From an uncultured Actinomyces sp. (lineage in GTDB: Bacteria > Actinomycetota > Actinomycetes > Actinomycetales > Actinomycetaceae): a stretch of 64,000 bases of DNA. A program made the translations under genes and the position numbers. Where the stretch lies: positions 1-64,000 of the forward strand of contig URAS01000014.1 of NCBI GenBank assembly GCA_900545825.1. Direction: 5' to 3'. Under the pieces are notes generated by a model. It made no database searches. It saw only the letters and a program-made list of their open reading frames with translations, and had not been told where the DNA came from. Positions 7,880-16,328 of this stretch are shown here, piece after piece; the stretch's first letter is position 1, and each line of letters opens with the position of its first letter.

Positions 7880-7895
7880 GTGGTTACCTTGACGT

Positions 7896-10019
7896 ATGGA
7901 GACATGGCCTGGACTTCCGTACCCTCTGGGTGCGACCTACGACGGCACCGGCACAAACTTCGCGCTCTTTTCTGAGGCGGCAACCGGTGTCACCCTTTGT
8001 CTGCTCGACGCAGACCGCCACGAGGAACGCGTCGAATTCACCGAGGTCGACAACCACGTGTGGCACGCCTACCTGCCCCAGATCCATCCGGGGCAGACCT
8101 ATGGCTACCGGGTCGATGGGCCGTATGACCCCGAGGCCGGCCACCGCTGCGACCCGTCGAAGCTGTTGCTTGACCCATATGCCAAGGCGTTTGCCGGCAC
8201 GGTCGGGACCGACCAGTCGCTCTATTCCTACGACTGGAACGACCACGACAAGCGGTGCGAGCTCGACTCGGTCAACGACACGATGCTGTCGGTCGTCACG
8301 ACGCCCTATTTCGACTGGGGCCACGATCGTCCTCCCGGGCATCCGGTCCACGACCTCGTCATCTACGAAGCGCACGTCAAGGGCCTCACCCAGATGAACG
8401 AGGCGATTCCCGAAGAACTGCGGGGAACCTATGCGGGCGTCGCCCATCCCGCCTCGATCAGCCACCTCACCGACCTCGGCATCACCGCCCTTGAACTCAT
8501 GCCGGTCCACCAGTTCGTCAACGACGCCTACCTCCAGGAACGCGGGCTGACGAACTACTGGGGCTACAACACGATCGGCTTCTTCGCGCCGCACAACGGC
8601 TACACGTCGGCCTCGACGCCGGACGGGGTCGTCCAAGAGTTCAAGCAGATGGTCAAGGCGCTGCACGACGCCGACATCGAGGTCATCCTCGACGTCGTCT
8701 ACAACCACACCGCCGAAGGCAACCACCTGGGCCCCACGCTGTCCTTCCGCGGCATCGATAATGCCGCGTACTACCGGCTGGTCGACAACGACAAGTTCCA
8801 CTACTTCGACACGACCGGCACCGGCAACTCCCTGCTCATGCGGTCCCCCGCGGTGTTGCAGCTCATCATGGATTCGCTGCGCTACTGGGTGGTCGAGATG
8901 CACGTCGACGGCTTCCGCTTCGACCTCGCCTCGACACTCGCCCGCCAGTTCCACGAGGTCGACAAGCTGTCGGCGTTCTTCGACATCATCCACCAAGACC
9001 CCGTGTTGTCGCAGACCAAGCTCATCGCCGAGCCGTGGGACGTCGGCGACGGCGGCTACCAGGTCGGCGGCTTCCCGCCCAAGTGGTCCGAGTGGAACGG
9101 GAAATACCGCGACACCGTCCGCGACTTCTGGCGCGGCGAGTATTCGCGCCTTGGCGAATTCGCCTCGCGCCTTGTCGGCAGCGCCGACCTCTACGAACAG
9201 ACGGGCCGACGCCCGATGGCGTCGATCAACTTCGTCACGGCCCACGACGGCTTCACGATGGCCGACCTCGTGTCGTACAACGAGAAGCACAACGAAGACA
9301 ACGGCGAGGGCGGCGCCGACGGTGCCAGCGACAACCGGTCGTGGAACTGCGGCGTCGAGGGGCCGACGGACGATCCGGGAATTCTCGCCCTCCGCGCCCG
9401 CCAGCACCGCAACTTCCTCACGACGCTGCTGCTCAGCCAGGGGATCCCCATGATCTCGCACGGCGACGAGATGGGGCGTACCCAGGGCGGCAACAATAAC
9501 GCCTACTGCCAGGACAACGAGATCTCGTGGATCCACTGGGACCTCACCGACCCGGACAAAGAGATCCTCGATTTCACCAAGCACCTCGTGTCGCTGCGGA
9601 TGAACCATCCGGTCTTCCATCGGCGCCGTTTCTTCGCCGGCCGCCCCGAACGCGGCGGCGAGTCCGAGCTCGGCGAGATCGAGTGGTTTACGCCCGAGGG
9701 CAAACATATGAGCGAGACCGACTGGAACGAGGCGTCCGCCCGCTCGATGATGATCTTCCTCAACGGCATGGCGATCCGCGAACCCGACGCCCGGGGGCGC
9801 ACGATCACCGACGACGACTTCATGCTCCTGTTCAACGCCTCCCCCGACCCGCTGACGTTCACGCTGCCCCAGGGCGACTACGGGCAGAACTGGACTGAGG
9901 TCGTCAACACCTTCGAGCCGGCGCTGCCGGACGCCGAAGACAAGACCTACCGTAGCGGCGAGTCCCTACGCGTCGAGGGCCGCACAACGATCGTCCTCCT
10001 CAACCCGAAAGATGAGTGA
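7896..10019 (+). CDS. glgX: Glycogen debranching enzyme GlgX
   Basis: A 707-residue GH13 isoamylase-type enzyme that hydrolyses alpha-1,6 branches of glycogen, releasing maltodextrins. It has an N-terminal CBM48-like domain (PYPLGATYDGTGTNFALFSE), then a TIM barrel with the four GH13 regions: DVVYNH (266-271), DGFRFD with nucleophile Asp343, AEPWD with acid Glu379, and TAHD near 449. There is no Shine-Dalgarno, and TACCTT ends five bases before the ATG, so the transcript may be leaderless. It is first of three overlapping genes with treY and treZ, supplying linear glucans for trehalose synthesis. Confidence 0.95.
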   Translation: METWPGLPYPLGATYDGTGTNFALFSEAATGVTLCLLDADRHEERVEFTEVDNHVWHAYLPQIHPGQTYGYRVDGPYDPEAGHRCDPSKLLLDPYAKAFAGTVGTDQSLYSYDWNDHDKRCELDSVNDTMLSVVTTPYFDWGHDRPPGHPVHDLVIYEAHVKGLTQMNEAIPEELRGTYAGVAHPASISHLTDLGITALELMPVHQFVNDAYLQERGLTNYWGYNTIGFFAPHNGYTSASTPDGVVQEFKQMVKALHDADIEVILDVVYNHTAEGNHLGPTLSFRGIDNAAYYRLVDNDKFHYFDTTGTGNSLLMRSPAVLQLIMDSLRYWVVEMHVDGFRFDLASTLARQFHEVDKLSAFFDIIHQDPVLSQTKLIAEPWDVGDGGYQVGGFPPKWSEWNGKYRDTVRDFWRGEYSRLGEFASRLVGSADLYEQTGRRPMASINFVTAHDGFTMADLVSYNEKHNEDNGEGGADGASDNRSWNCGVEGPTDDPGILALRARQHRNFLTTLLLSQGIPMISHGDEMGRTQGGNNNAYCQDNEISWIHWDLTDPDKEILDFTKHLVSLRMNHPVFHRRRFFAGRPERGGESELGEIEWFTPEGKHMSETDWNEASARSMMIFLNGMAIREPDARGRTITDDDFMLLFNASPDPLTFTLPQGDYGQNWTEVVNTFEPALPDAEDKTYRSGESLRVEGRTTIVLLNPKDE

Positions 10020-12531
10020 CCCCGTGAACGACCACCCCCATCTGCCCACGCCCAACGCTCATCAGCCGATCACGACGTATCGCCTGCAGCTCAGCCCGAC
10101 CTTCACGTTCGCCGACGCCGAGCAGGTCGTCCCCTATCTGGCCGATCTGGGGATCACCGACGTTTACCTGTCACCGATCCTCCAGGCGGCGCCCGGCTCG
10201 ACGCACGGCTACGACGTCGTCTCGCACTCCGCGGTAAGCGCCGACCTGGGCGGCATCAGCCAGTTCAAATCGCTGGCGAACACCTGCCACGAGGCGGGCC
10301 TCCACGTCGTCGTCGACCTCGTGCCCAACCACATGGCGGTCCCCACGCCCGTGTGGCACAACCGCGCGATGTGGTCGGTGCTCAAGCGGGGCGCGGCCTC
10401 CCCCTACGCGAAGTGGTTCGACGTCGATATGGACTCGCCGATCCTCATGCCCGTCCTCGGCGCCCGAATCGGCCAGGTCATCGCCAATCAAGAGCTCGAG
10501 GTCGTCAAGCGGGTCATTCCCACCGAGCCCGAACGCGGCGAGCAGTGGGTCCTCACCTATTACGACCACGTGTTCCCGATCGCCGAGGGCACCGAGTCAC
10601 TGCCGTTGGGCGTCCTCGTCGAGCGCCAGCACTACCGGCTGGCCCACTGGAAGGTGGCCGACGAAGAGCTGAACTACCGGCGATTCTTCGACGTCGGCAC
10701 GCTCGCCGCGATCCGCGTCGAGGATCCCGACGTGTTCGCCGCGACCCACCGCCTCCTCATCAAGCTCTATACCGAGGGCTATATCGACGCCTTCCGGGTC
10801 GATCACCCCGACGGTTTGGCGAATCCGCGCGACTATTTCCGGCACCTGTCGGCCGCGACCGGACGGGCCTGGATCGCCGCCGAGAAGATCCTCGAGGGCT
10901 CCGAGACGTTGCCCGCCGACTGGGCGGTCGCGGGGACGACGGGCTACGACACGGCGTGGCGCCTCACCGCCCTCCAGGTCGATCCGCAAGCGTCGCTGCC
11001 GCTCGGCGCCCTCATGCAGAAAATGACCGGCGACTCGCCCGCCTCGTACCACCAGGTCGTCGAGCAGGCCAAGGGCCAGATCATCGACACGTCGCTGGCC
11101 GCCGAGATCAGGCGGCTGGGCCAAATCATCTGGAACATCTGCCAAGACGACCTGCGCCTGCGCGACTACACCTATCGCTCGGTCATCAACTGCCTGCGCG
11201 GCCTCATCATCGAGATGCCCGTCTATCGCGCCTACGTCGTCCCCGACGAGCCGGCGCCGGGAATGTCGCGGCAGGTCGTCGAATCGGCCGCCGAACGCGC
11301 ACTCGCCCAGCTGGGCCCCGACGACGCCGACACGATGGAGATGCTTCTCGCCCTCCTCCTGTCCAACGAGGTCGGCTCGGCGGGCCTCGACACCTCCGAC
11401 GAGCGGCGCGACGAGGTCGTCGTCCGTTTCCAGCAGGTCTGCGGCGCCGTCCAGGCCAAGGGCGTCGAGGACACGGCGTTCTACCGCTGGACGCATCTGT
11501 GCGCGCTGACCGAGGTCGGCGGGTCGCCCGAGCGCTTCGGCATCACCCCGGACGAACTCCACGCGTTCGCGGCCGCGCAGCAAGAGAACTGGCCGGCCAC
11601 GATGACCTGCGGGACGACCCACGACACGAAACGCGACGAGGACGTCCGCTCGCGCCTGGTCCTTCTCAGCCAGTACCCGCACTTGTGGGCGACGACGTTG
11701 GTCCAGCTCCAGGCCGTCACCCAGGAGGCACGACCCAGCGACCTCGACGGACGCACCGAGAATCTCCTGTGGCAAACCCTCGCCGGCACGTGGACCGAAC
11801 AGGGCCCGATCAGCGACGAACGCCTCATCGACTACCTGCGCAAGTCGGTCCGCGAGATGAAGACGTGGACGACGTGGACCCAGCCCGACGAGGTCCGCGA
11901 GGAGGCGCTTTTCCATTTCGCGAGCTTCGTCCGTCACGACGACCAAGTCGCCACCATCATGGACCAGTGGGTCTCCCAGACGACGCGGGCCCTCGAGGCG
12001 ACGGTGCTGTCGACCAAGGCCCTTCAGCTCACGTTGCCCGGGGTGGCCGACATCTACCAGGGATCCGAGATCACGAACACCCGCCTGGTCGATCCGGACA
12101 ACCGACGTCCTGTCAACTTCGAGCAGCTGGCGATCATGCTCCGCGGCCTCGACGAGGGCGAGGCACCGACGTCGCTCGACACCCGCAAGCTCCAGCTGAC
12201 CGCGGCGATCGCCAGGCTGCGGCGGGAGCGTCCGGAGGTTTTCGTCTCGGCCCACGCCTCCTACGACGCTCTCCCGACGTCCTCGGGGCGCCTCGTTGCG
12301 TTCGCCCGCGGCATCAATGGCGACGCCCAGGTCGTCACCGTGGCGACACGCCTAGCGGGCACCCACGACGAGTGGCGGACCCCCCAGACGGTCGTCCTCC
12401 CCGAGGGCAGGTGGCGCGACATCGTATCCCGGCGGACGTTCTCGGGAGGCGCTGTCACTACCCAGGATCTCCTGGGGAAGCACCACCCGGCCGTCGTCCT
12501 CACCCGCGTGGGGGATGATGCCGATGAATAA
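10012..12531 (+). CDS. treY: Maltooligosyltrehalose synthase TreY
   Basis: An 839-residue GH13 enzyme that isomerises the reducing-end alpha-1,4 bond of a maltodextrin to alpha,alpha-1,1, giving maltooligosyltrehalose. The family opening TYRLQLSPTFTFADAEQVV and YLSPI are present. Catalytic candidates lie in DAFRVDHPDG (nucleophile Asp), AAEKILEGSE (acid Glu) and THDTKRDEDVR. The start overlaps the last eight bases of glgX, so translation is likely coupled. Full length for the family. Confidence 0.95.
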   Translation: MSDPVNDHPHLPTPNAHQPITTYRLQLSPTFTFADAEQVVPYLADLGITDVYLSPILQAAPGSTHGYDVVSHSAVSADLGGISQFKSLANTCHEAGLHVVVDLVPNHMAVPTPVWHNRAMWSVLKRGAASPYAKWFDVDMDSPILMPVLGARIGQVIANQELEVVKRVIPTEPERGEQWVLTYYDHVFPIAEGTESLPLGVLVERQHYRLAHWKVADEELNYRRFFDVGTLAAIRVEDPDVFAATHRLLIKLYTEGYIDAFRVDHPDGLANPRDYFRHLSAATGRAWIAAEKILEGSETLPADWAVAGTTGYDTAWRLTALQVDPQASLPLGALMQKMTGDSPASYHQVVEQAKGQIIDTSLAAEIRRLGQIIWNICQDDLRLRDYTYRSVINCLRGLIIEMPVYRAYVVPDEPAPGMSRQVVESAAERALAQLGPDDADTMEMLLALLLSNEVGSAGLDTSDERRDEVVVRFQQVCGAVQAKGVEDTAFYRWTHLCALTEVGGSPERFGITPDELHAFAAAQQENWPATMTCGTTHDTKRDEDVRSRLVLLSQYPHLWATTLVQLQAVTQEARPSDLDGRTENLLWQTLAGTWTEQGPISDERLIDYLRKSVREMKTWTTWTQPDEVREEALFHFASFVRHDDQVATIMDQWVSQTTRALEATVLSTKALQLTLPGVADIYQGSEITNTRLVDPDNRRPVNFEQLAIMLRGLDEGEAPTSLDTRKLQLTAAIARLRRERPEVFVSAHASYDALPTSSGRLVAFARGINGDAQVVTVATRLAGTHDEWRTPQTVVLPEGRWRDIVSRRTFSGGAVTTQDLLGKHHPAVVLTRVGDDADE

Positions 12532-14260
12532 GCCGGATTTGCGCCCAGGCTGCGGCCGGGTACCCGTGTGGGCGCCCACTGCCGACCGGATCGACCTCGT
12601 GACGCCGGCAGGTTCGGTGCCGATGGAACGCGGTGACGAGGGGTGGTGGCTGGCCCCCGAACCGCTGCCGGACGGTACCCGCTACCGTTTCGCCGTCGAC
12701 GGGTCCGGCCCGTTCCCCGACCCGAGGGCGGTCTCGCTGCCCGACGGCGTCCACGACGCCGCCGAGACGTGGACTCCCCCGCCGCTGCCCAGCGACCTGC
12801 CGAACCACACCGTCCTGGGCAACGTCCTCTACGAGCTCCACGTCGGCACGTTCACGCCCGAGGGCACGCTCGACGCGGCGATCGAGCGCCTCCCCCACCT
12901 CGTCGAGCTGGGCGTGACGACGGTCGAGCTCATGCCGGTCGCCGCGTTCCCCGGCCAGCGCGGCTGGGGCTATGACGGCGTCGCCCTCTACAGCGTCCAC
13001 TCCGCCTATGGCGGGCCGGCCGCCTACCGCCGCTTCGTCGACGCCGCCCACGCCGCCGGCCTCGCGGTATGCCAGGATCTCGTCCTCAACCACCTGGGCC
13101 CCGAGGGCAACTACCTCGCCCAGTTCGGCCCCTACTTCACCTCCCGCCACGAGACGCCGTGGGGCGACGGCTTCAACCTCGACGGCCCCGACTGCGGACC
13201 CGTCCGCGGCCACCTCATCGGCGCGGCCTACCACCTGGTCCGGGCGTTTGGCATCGACGCGCTGCGCCTTGACGCGGTCCACGAGATCGTCGATGATTCG
13301 CCCTACCACCTGCTGGCCGAGCTGTCGGACCGCGTGGGCGCGCTCGAGGACGACCTTGGGCATCGGGTCACCCTCATCGCCGAGTCCGACCTCAACGACT
13401 ACACGATGGTCTGCCCGACGTCGGCCGGTGGCAAGGGGATGGACGGGCAGTGGGACGACGACATCCACCACGCCCTCCACGTCGCTTTCACCGGCGAGAC
13501 CCACGGCTACTACAAGGACTTCGCCGAACCGGGCGCCCTAGCGAAGGTCTATACCGACGTGTTCTTCCACAACGGAACCTTCTCGACGTTTAGGGACTGC
13601 CCGTGGGGCAAGCCCGTCCCCGCCGACCTCGACCGGTCACGGTTCGTCGGGTTTTCCGCCAACCACGACCAGGTCGGCAACCGGGCGATCGGCGACCGCC
13701 CGCAGGCCAAGCTGTCGCCGGAGCACGCGGCGGGCGAAGCCGCCCTCGTCCTTCTGGGCCCCTTCACCCCGCTGATTTTCATGGGCGACGAATGGTATCC
13801 GTCGACGCCGTTCCAGTTCTTTACCGACTTCCAGGATCCCCAGCTCGCCTCCGGCGTCAGCGAGGGCCGCCTGCACGAGTTTTCCGGCCACGGCTGGAGC
13901 CAGATCTATTCCGGCCCCGTCACCGTGCCCGACCCGCAGGATCCCGACACGATGGAGCATTCGCGGCTGAACTGGGACGAGGCCCACGCTGGCGATCACG
14001 CCCGCATGGAGGCGTGGTACCGCACGCTCATCCGCCTGCGCGGGACCCTCGAGGGAACGCCCGCCGCGTTGGAGCAGACACCCGACCTCATCACGCTGCG
14101 CCGCGGCGACGTCACCTGCCTCGTGTCGATGACCGAGGACTCCCGGTCGCTGCCGCAGGACCTGGTCGACGGCCGTGTCCTCGCCTCGTTTGGGGCCGAT
14201 CCGGCGCAGCCGACCTGCCTGCCGGGCTACGCGACGCTGGTCATAGCGTGTTCGGCGTAA
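12515..14260 (+). CDS. treZ: Maltooligosyltrehalose trehalohydrolase TreZ
   Basis: A 581-residue GH13 enzyme that cuts trehalose from the end of TreY's product. It has an N-terminal beta domain (VPVWAPTADRIDLV) and barrel motifs LVLNH, GIDALRLDAVHE (nucleophile Asp), LIAESDLND (acid Glu) and SANHDQVGNR. The start overlaps treY by 17 bases; ATGs at 12515, 12518 and 12524 are all in frame. No treS or otsA appears in the window. The 3' end overlaps the convergent ATP-grasp gene by 20 bases. Confidence 0.94.
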   Translation: MMPMNKPDLRPGCGRVPVWAPTADRIDLVTPAGSVPMERGDEGWWLAPEPLPDGTRYRFAVDGSGPFPDPRAVSLPDGVHDAAETWTPPPLPSDLPNHTVLGNVLYELHVGTFTPEGTLDAAIERLPHLVELGVTTVELMPVAAFPGQRGWGYDGVALYSVHSAYGGPAAYRRFVDAAHAAGLAVCQDLVLNHLGPEGNYLAQFGPYFTSRHETPWGDGFNLDGPDCGPVRGHLIGAAYHLVRAFGIDALRLDAVHEIVDDSPYHLLAELSDRVGALEDDLGHRVTLIAESDLNDYTMVCPTSAGGKGMDGQWDDDIHHALHVAFTGETHGYYKDFAEPGALAKVYTDVFFHNGTFSTFRDCPWGKPVPADLDRSRFVGFSANHDQVGNRAIGDRPQAKLSPEHAAGEAALVLLGPFTPLIFMGDEWYPSTPFQFFTDFQDPQLASGVSEGRLHEFSGHGWSQIYSGPVTVPDPQDPDTMEHSRLNWDEAHAGDHARMEAWYRTLIRLRGTLEGTPAALEQTPDLITLRRGDVTCLVSMTEDSRSLPQDLVDGRVLASFGADPAQPTCLPGYATLVIACSA

Positions 14261-15557
14261 GGACCTTGCCCTGCTCGATGTCGCGCATCATGCCCATCAT
14301 GTAGAGCCTCGTCAGCGTGTCGCGGACGAGAGAGCTGTCGAACGAGTAGCTCAAAGCGTTGAAGGTATGACCCCGCTGCGAGAGGCGACTGATCAGGTGC
14401 CTGATCTTCATCGACTCGACGACGCGCATGAGGTACCACGTGGGCAGCGAACAGACGAGTTCGTCGTCGTGAGTCTGCTCGAGCGGAAGCTCCTGACCAT
14501 CGATGATGTCGGCGACCAGATGCGTCATCGGGTTAACGCCCCCGCGGGCCATAGCGAACGAGAACGCCCCGAGGCACGGGCGCGCGTCGACGAAGAGCCG
14601 CATCCCGTGGGCGGTGTCGTCCATCAGCCAGAAGCAGACGAACCCGTGGTAATCGGCGGCTTTGACAAACTCTGTGGCCCGTTCGAGATCCGACGGGTTC
14701 GGAGTCTCCGACAGGAAGCACAAGGGCGTCGACGCCATGTCCGGCCCCGGCGCCACATAGAGGAGTCTGAGGCACGCCGCCAGCGTGACGTCACCCCGCT
14801 GGTTGACGTAGAGCATGAGGTAGCGCATGTCCGGCGCCGTCGCGGGGATAAAGGGCCGAATGAGGAAGTCGTTGTCGTAGCCGATGTGCTCGAGTTTGCG
14901 CCACAGTTCCGACACCTCGGCGGAGTCGTTGAGGACAAACACGGGCTGGAAGACGTTCATCGCCCGCGCGTCCTCGATCGTCCAGCGGACGGGGCGCGCG
15001 ACGACGGGGAACGGAATGTCGAACTTGACCGGGACTTCCTTGCCCATCTCGACGATGTACATGTAGGGAGAGGGCAGATTGACGTCGTCGCACAGCTCGC
15101 TGAAATCCCGCTTGTCCATGACCTTGTCGAGGGCGTCGTCGTCGGCCAACGCCAGATCGAAGTTCTGCTCTAACACGTGCCGGTTCCTGCGGAGGAACCG
15201 CATGAACCCCACGTAGGCGCCGAGGATAATCCGGTGTTTTCCGGGAGTCGCCGCGGCGATGGCGGCGAGGGCACGCAGCACGACCTCGTCGTTGGCCAGG
15301 TCCGCCACCAGGTGGGGAACGATGAAGCGCGAGTGAGTGAGCGGCGGGATCGGATCGGCCGCGACGAGCTGGACCTGCCCGCCATAGGTCTCGTGGTACG
15401 TCCTGGCGATCGCGTACGAGTTGAACCCATCCCCCACAATGACCGGGACGATGTCGGGACGGGAGGACGGCTTCTCTGCGATCTCGCTGTGATTCCTAGC
15501 GATATACGAGGCGACAGAGCCATGCCGGGGCATCAAAACCCGTGGTGAACGCGACAT
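14241..15557 (-). CDS. ATP-grasp carboxylate-amine ligase, D-aspartate ligase-like
   Basis: A 438-residue protein with an ATP-grasp layout. The N-terminal PVIVGDGFNSYAIARTYHETYG resembles the opening of D-aspartate ligases (Aslfm type), which add D-Asp to the peptidoglycan stem lysine to form a cross-bridge. The central part shows PFPVVARPVRW, a likely ATP-binding lysine-loop equivalent though without an obvious Lys, and the C-terminal part has GVNPMTHL. Start: ATG 15557 follows AGGGGGG by four bases, which is better than the ATG 11 codons upstream. Substrate assignment is tentative; it could ligate another amino acid. It overlaps treZ tail to tail. Confidence 0.65.
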   Translation of the reverse strand: MSRSPRVLMPRHGSVASYIARNHSEIAEKPSSRPDIVPVIVGDGFNSYAIARTYHETYGGQVQLVAADPIPPLTHSRFIVPHLVADLANDEVVLRALAAIAAATPGKHRIILGAYVGFMRFLRRNRHVLEQNFDLALADDDALDKVMDKRDFSELCDDVNLPSPYMYIVEMGKEVPVKFDIPFPVVARPVRWTIEDARAMNVFQPVFVLNDSAEVSELWRKLEHIGYDNDFLIRPFIPATAPDMRYLMLYVNQRGDVTLAACLRLLYVAPGPDMASTPLCFLSETPNPSDLERATEFVKAADYHGFVCFWLMDDTAHGMRLFVDARPCLGAFSFAMARGGVNPMTHLVADIIDGQELPLEQTHDDELVCSLPTWYLMRVVESMKIRHLISRLSQRGHTFNALSYSFDSSLVRDTLTRLYMMGMMRDIEQGKVLTPNTL

Positions 15558-15637
15558 GAGACCCCCCTGAAAGGACGACCGGTGGGACACTAGCTATTGT
15601 CGTTCTATCACATGGCCCCCGCCACCCGATGACAAAC

Positions 15638-15653
15638 ACCCCTAAACAGGGGT
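15638..15653. repeat. Small hairpin in divergent gap
   Basis: ACCCCT-AAAC-AGGGGT (15638-15653) lies in the 196-base gap between the ATP-grasp gene and DUF3000; a T6 run follows nine bases later on the plus strand. The stem is short and the T run too distant for a standard terminator, so it may be a regulatory dyad. Nothing else stands out here except the DUF3000 promoter box. Confidence 0.3.
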
Positions 15654-15753
15654 CCGCCTGCCTTTTTTCGGTCGCCCCTCCCCCCTTTAACGGACACAGT
15701 CCACCACGGCGTGGCACGGAGAATACCGGCACGCCATGCCCTACCCTAAAAGC

Positions 15754-16302
15754 GTGAACGCCCATGAACCGCCAGCCGCCTTCGTCGAGGCCCTGACGTC
15801 GTTGCGCACATTAGACCTTCCCCCCGGCGTCAGCGTCGAGGAGATCGAGGCCCCCACTACCCTGGCCCCCTACGCCGCGGCTATTCGGTTCACGGTCGAC
15901 ACGCCGGCCACCAGCCAACCGGTCCACGCGCTCCTGGTCGTTCTCCACGATCCCGCAACGCAGCCCGGCTGGATGGGCACCTTCCGTCTCATCGTTCACA
16001 TGCACGCGACGATCGAGGAAGAGGACATTAACGACCCCCTGTTCGATCAGGTGGCGTGGTCGTGGCTGCATTCCGCCCTGCAAAAGTCGGGCGCGGGATA
16101 CCATTCGACGGCCGGCACGACGACGGCTATCCGCTCCCAGTCCTTTGGGGATTTGCGGTTGCGCGGTGAGGAAAAGCAGCTGGAGTTGCGGGCGTCGTGG
16201 ACCCCCAACACCACCGATCTCAAACCGCACGCTCAAGCGATCGCGCAACTGTTGGCCTTTGTCGCCGGCATCGTCGATCCCGCCGAGGCCCTCGGCGCTT
16301 AA
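15754..16302 (+). CDS. DUF3000 family protein
   Basis: A 182-residue protein matching the actinobacterial DUF3000 family: FVEALTSLR near the start, VHALLVVLHDPATQPGW mid-protein, FRLIVHMHA, and VAWSWLHSAL. Function unknown. It lies 26 bases upstream of an RNase D gene and then convergent dxs, the same neighbourhood as Mycobacterium Rv2680-Rv2682c, so a link to RNA processing is possible but unproven. I chose GTG 15754 over ATG 15736 because TACCCT (15742-15747) sits six bases before the GTG with no Shine-Dalgarno, a leaderless pattern. Confidence 0.85.
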   Translation: MNAHEPPAAFVEALTSLRTLDLPPGVSVEEIEAPTTLAPYAAAIRFTVDTPATSQPVHALLVVLHDPATQPGWMGTFRLIVHMHATIEEEDINDPLFDQVAWSWLHSALQKSGAGYHSTAGTTTAIRSQSFGDLRLRGEEKQLELRASWTPNTTDLKPHAQAIAQLLAFVAGIVDPAEALGA

Positions 16303-16328
16303 TCGTTTCGTATCAGGAGTTCTCTTTC

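Noticed and set aside
7884..9707. A 607-codon minus-strand frame opposite glgX
   Set aside because: Shadow of glgX: biased Val/Asp/Arg composition, no motif, no independent start signal.
10353..12518. A 721-codon frame overlapping treY in another frame
   Set aside because: Arg/Pro/His-rich out-of-frame reading of a well-supported TreY gene.
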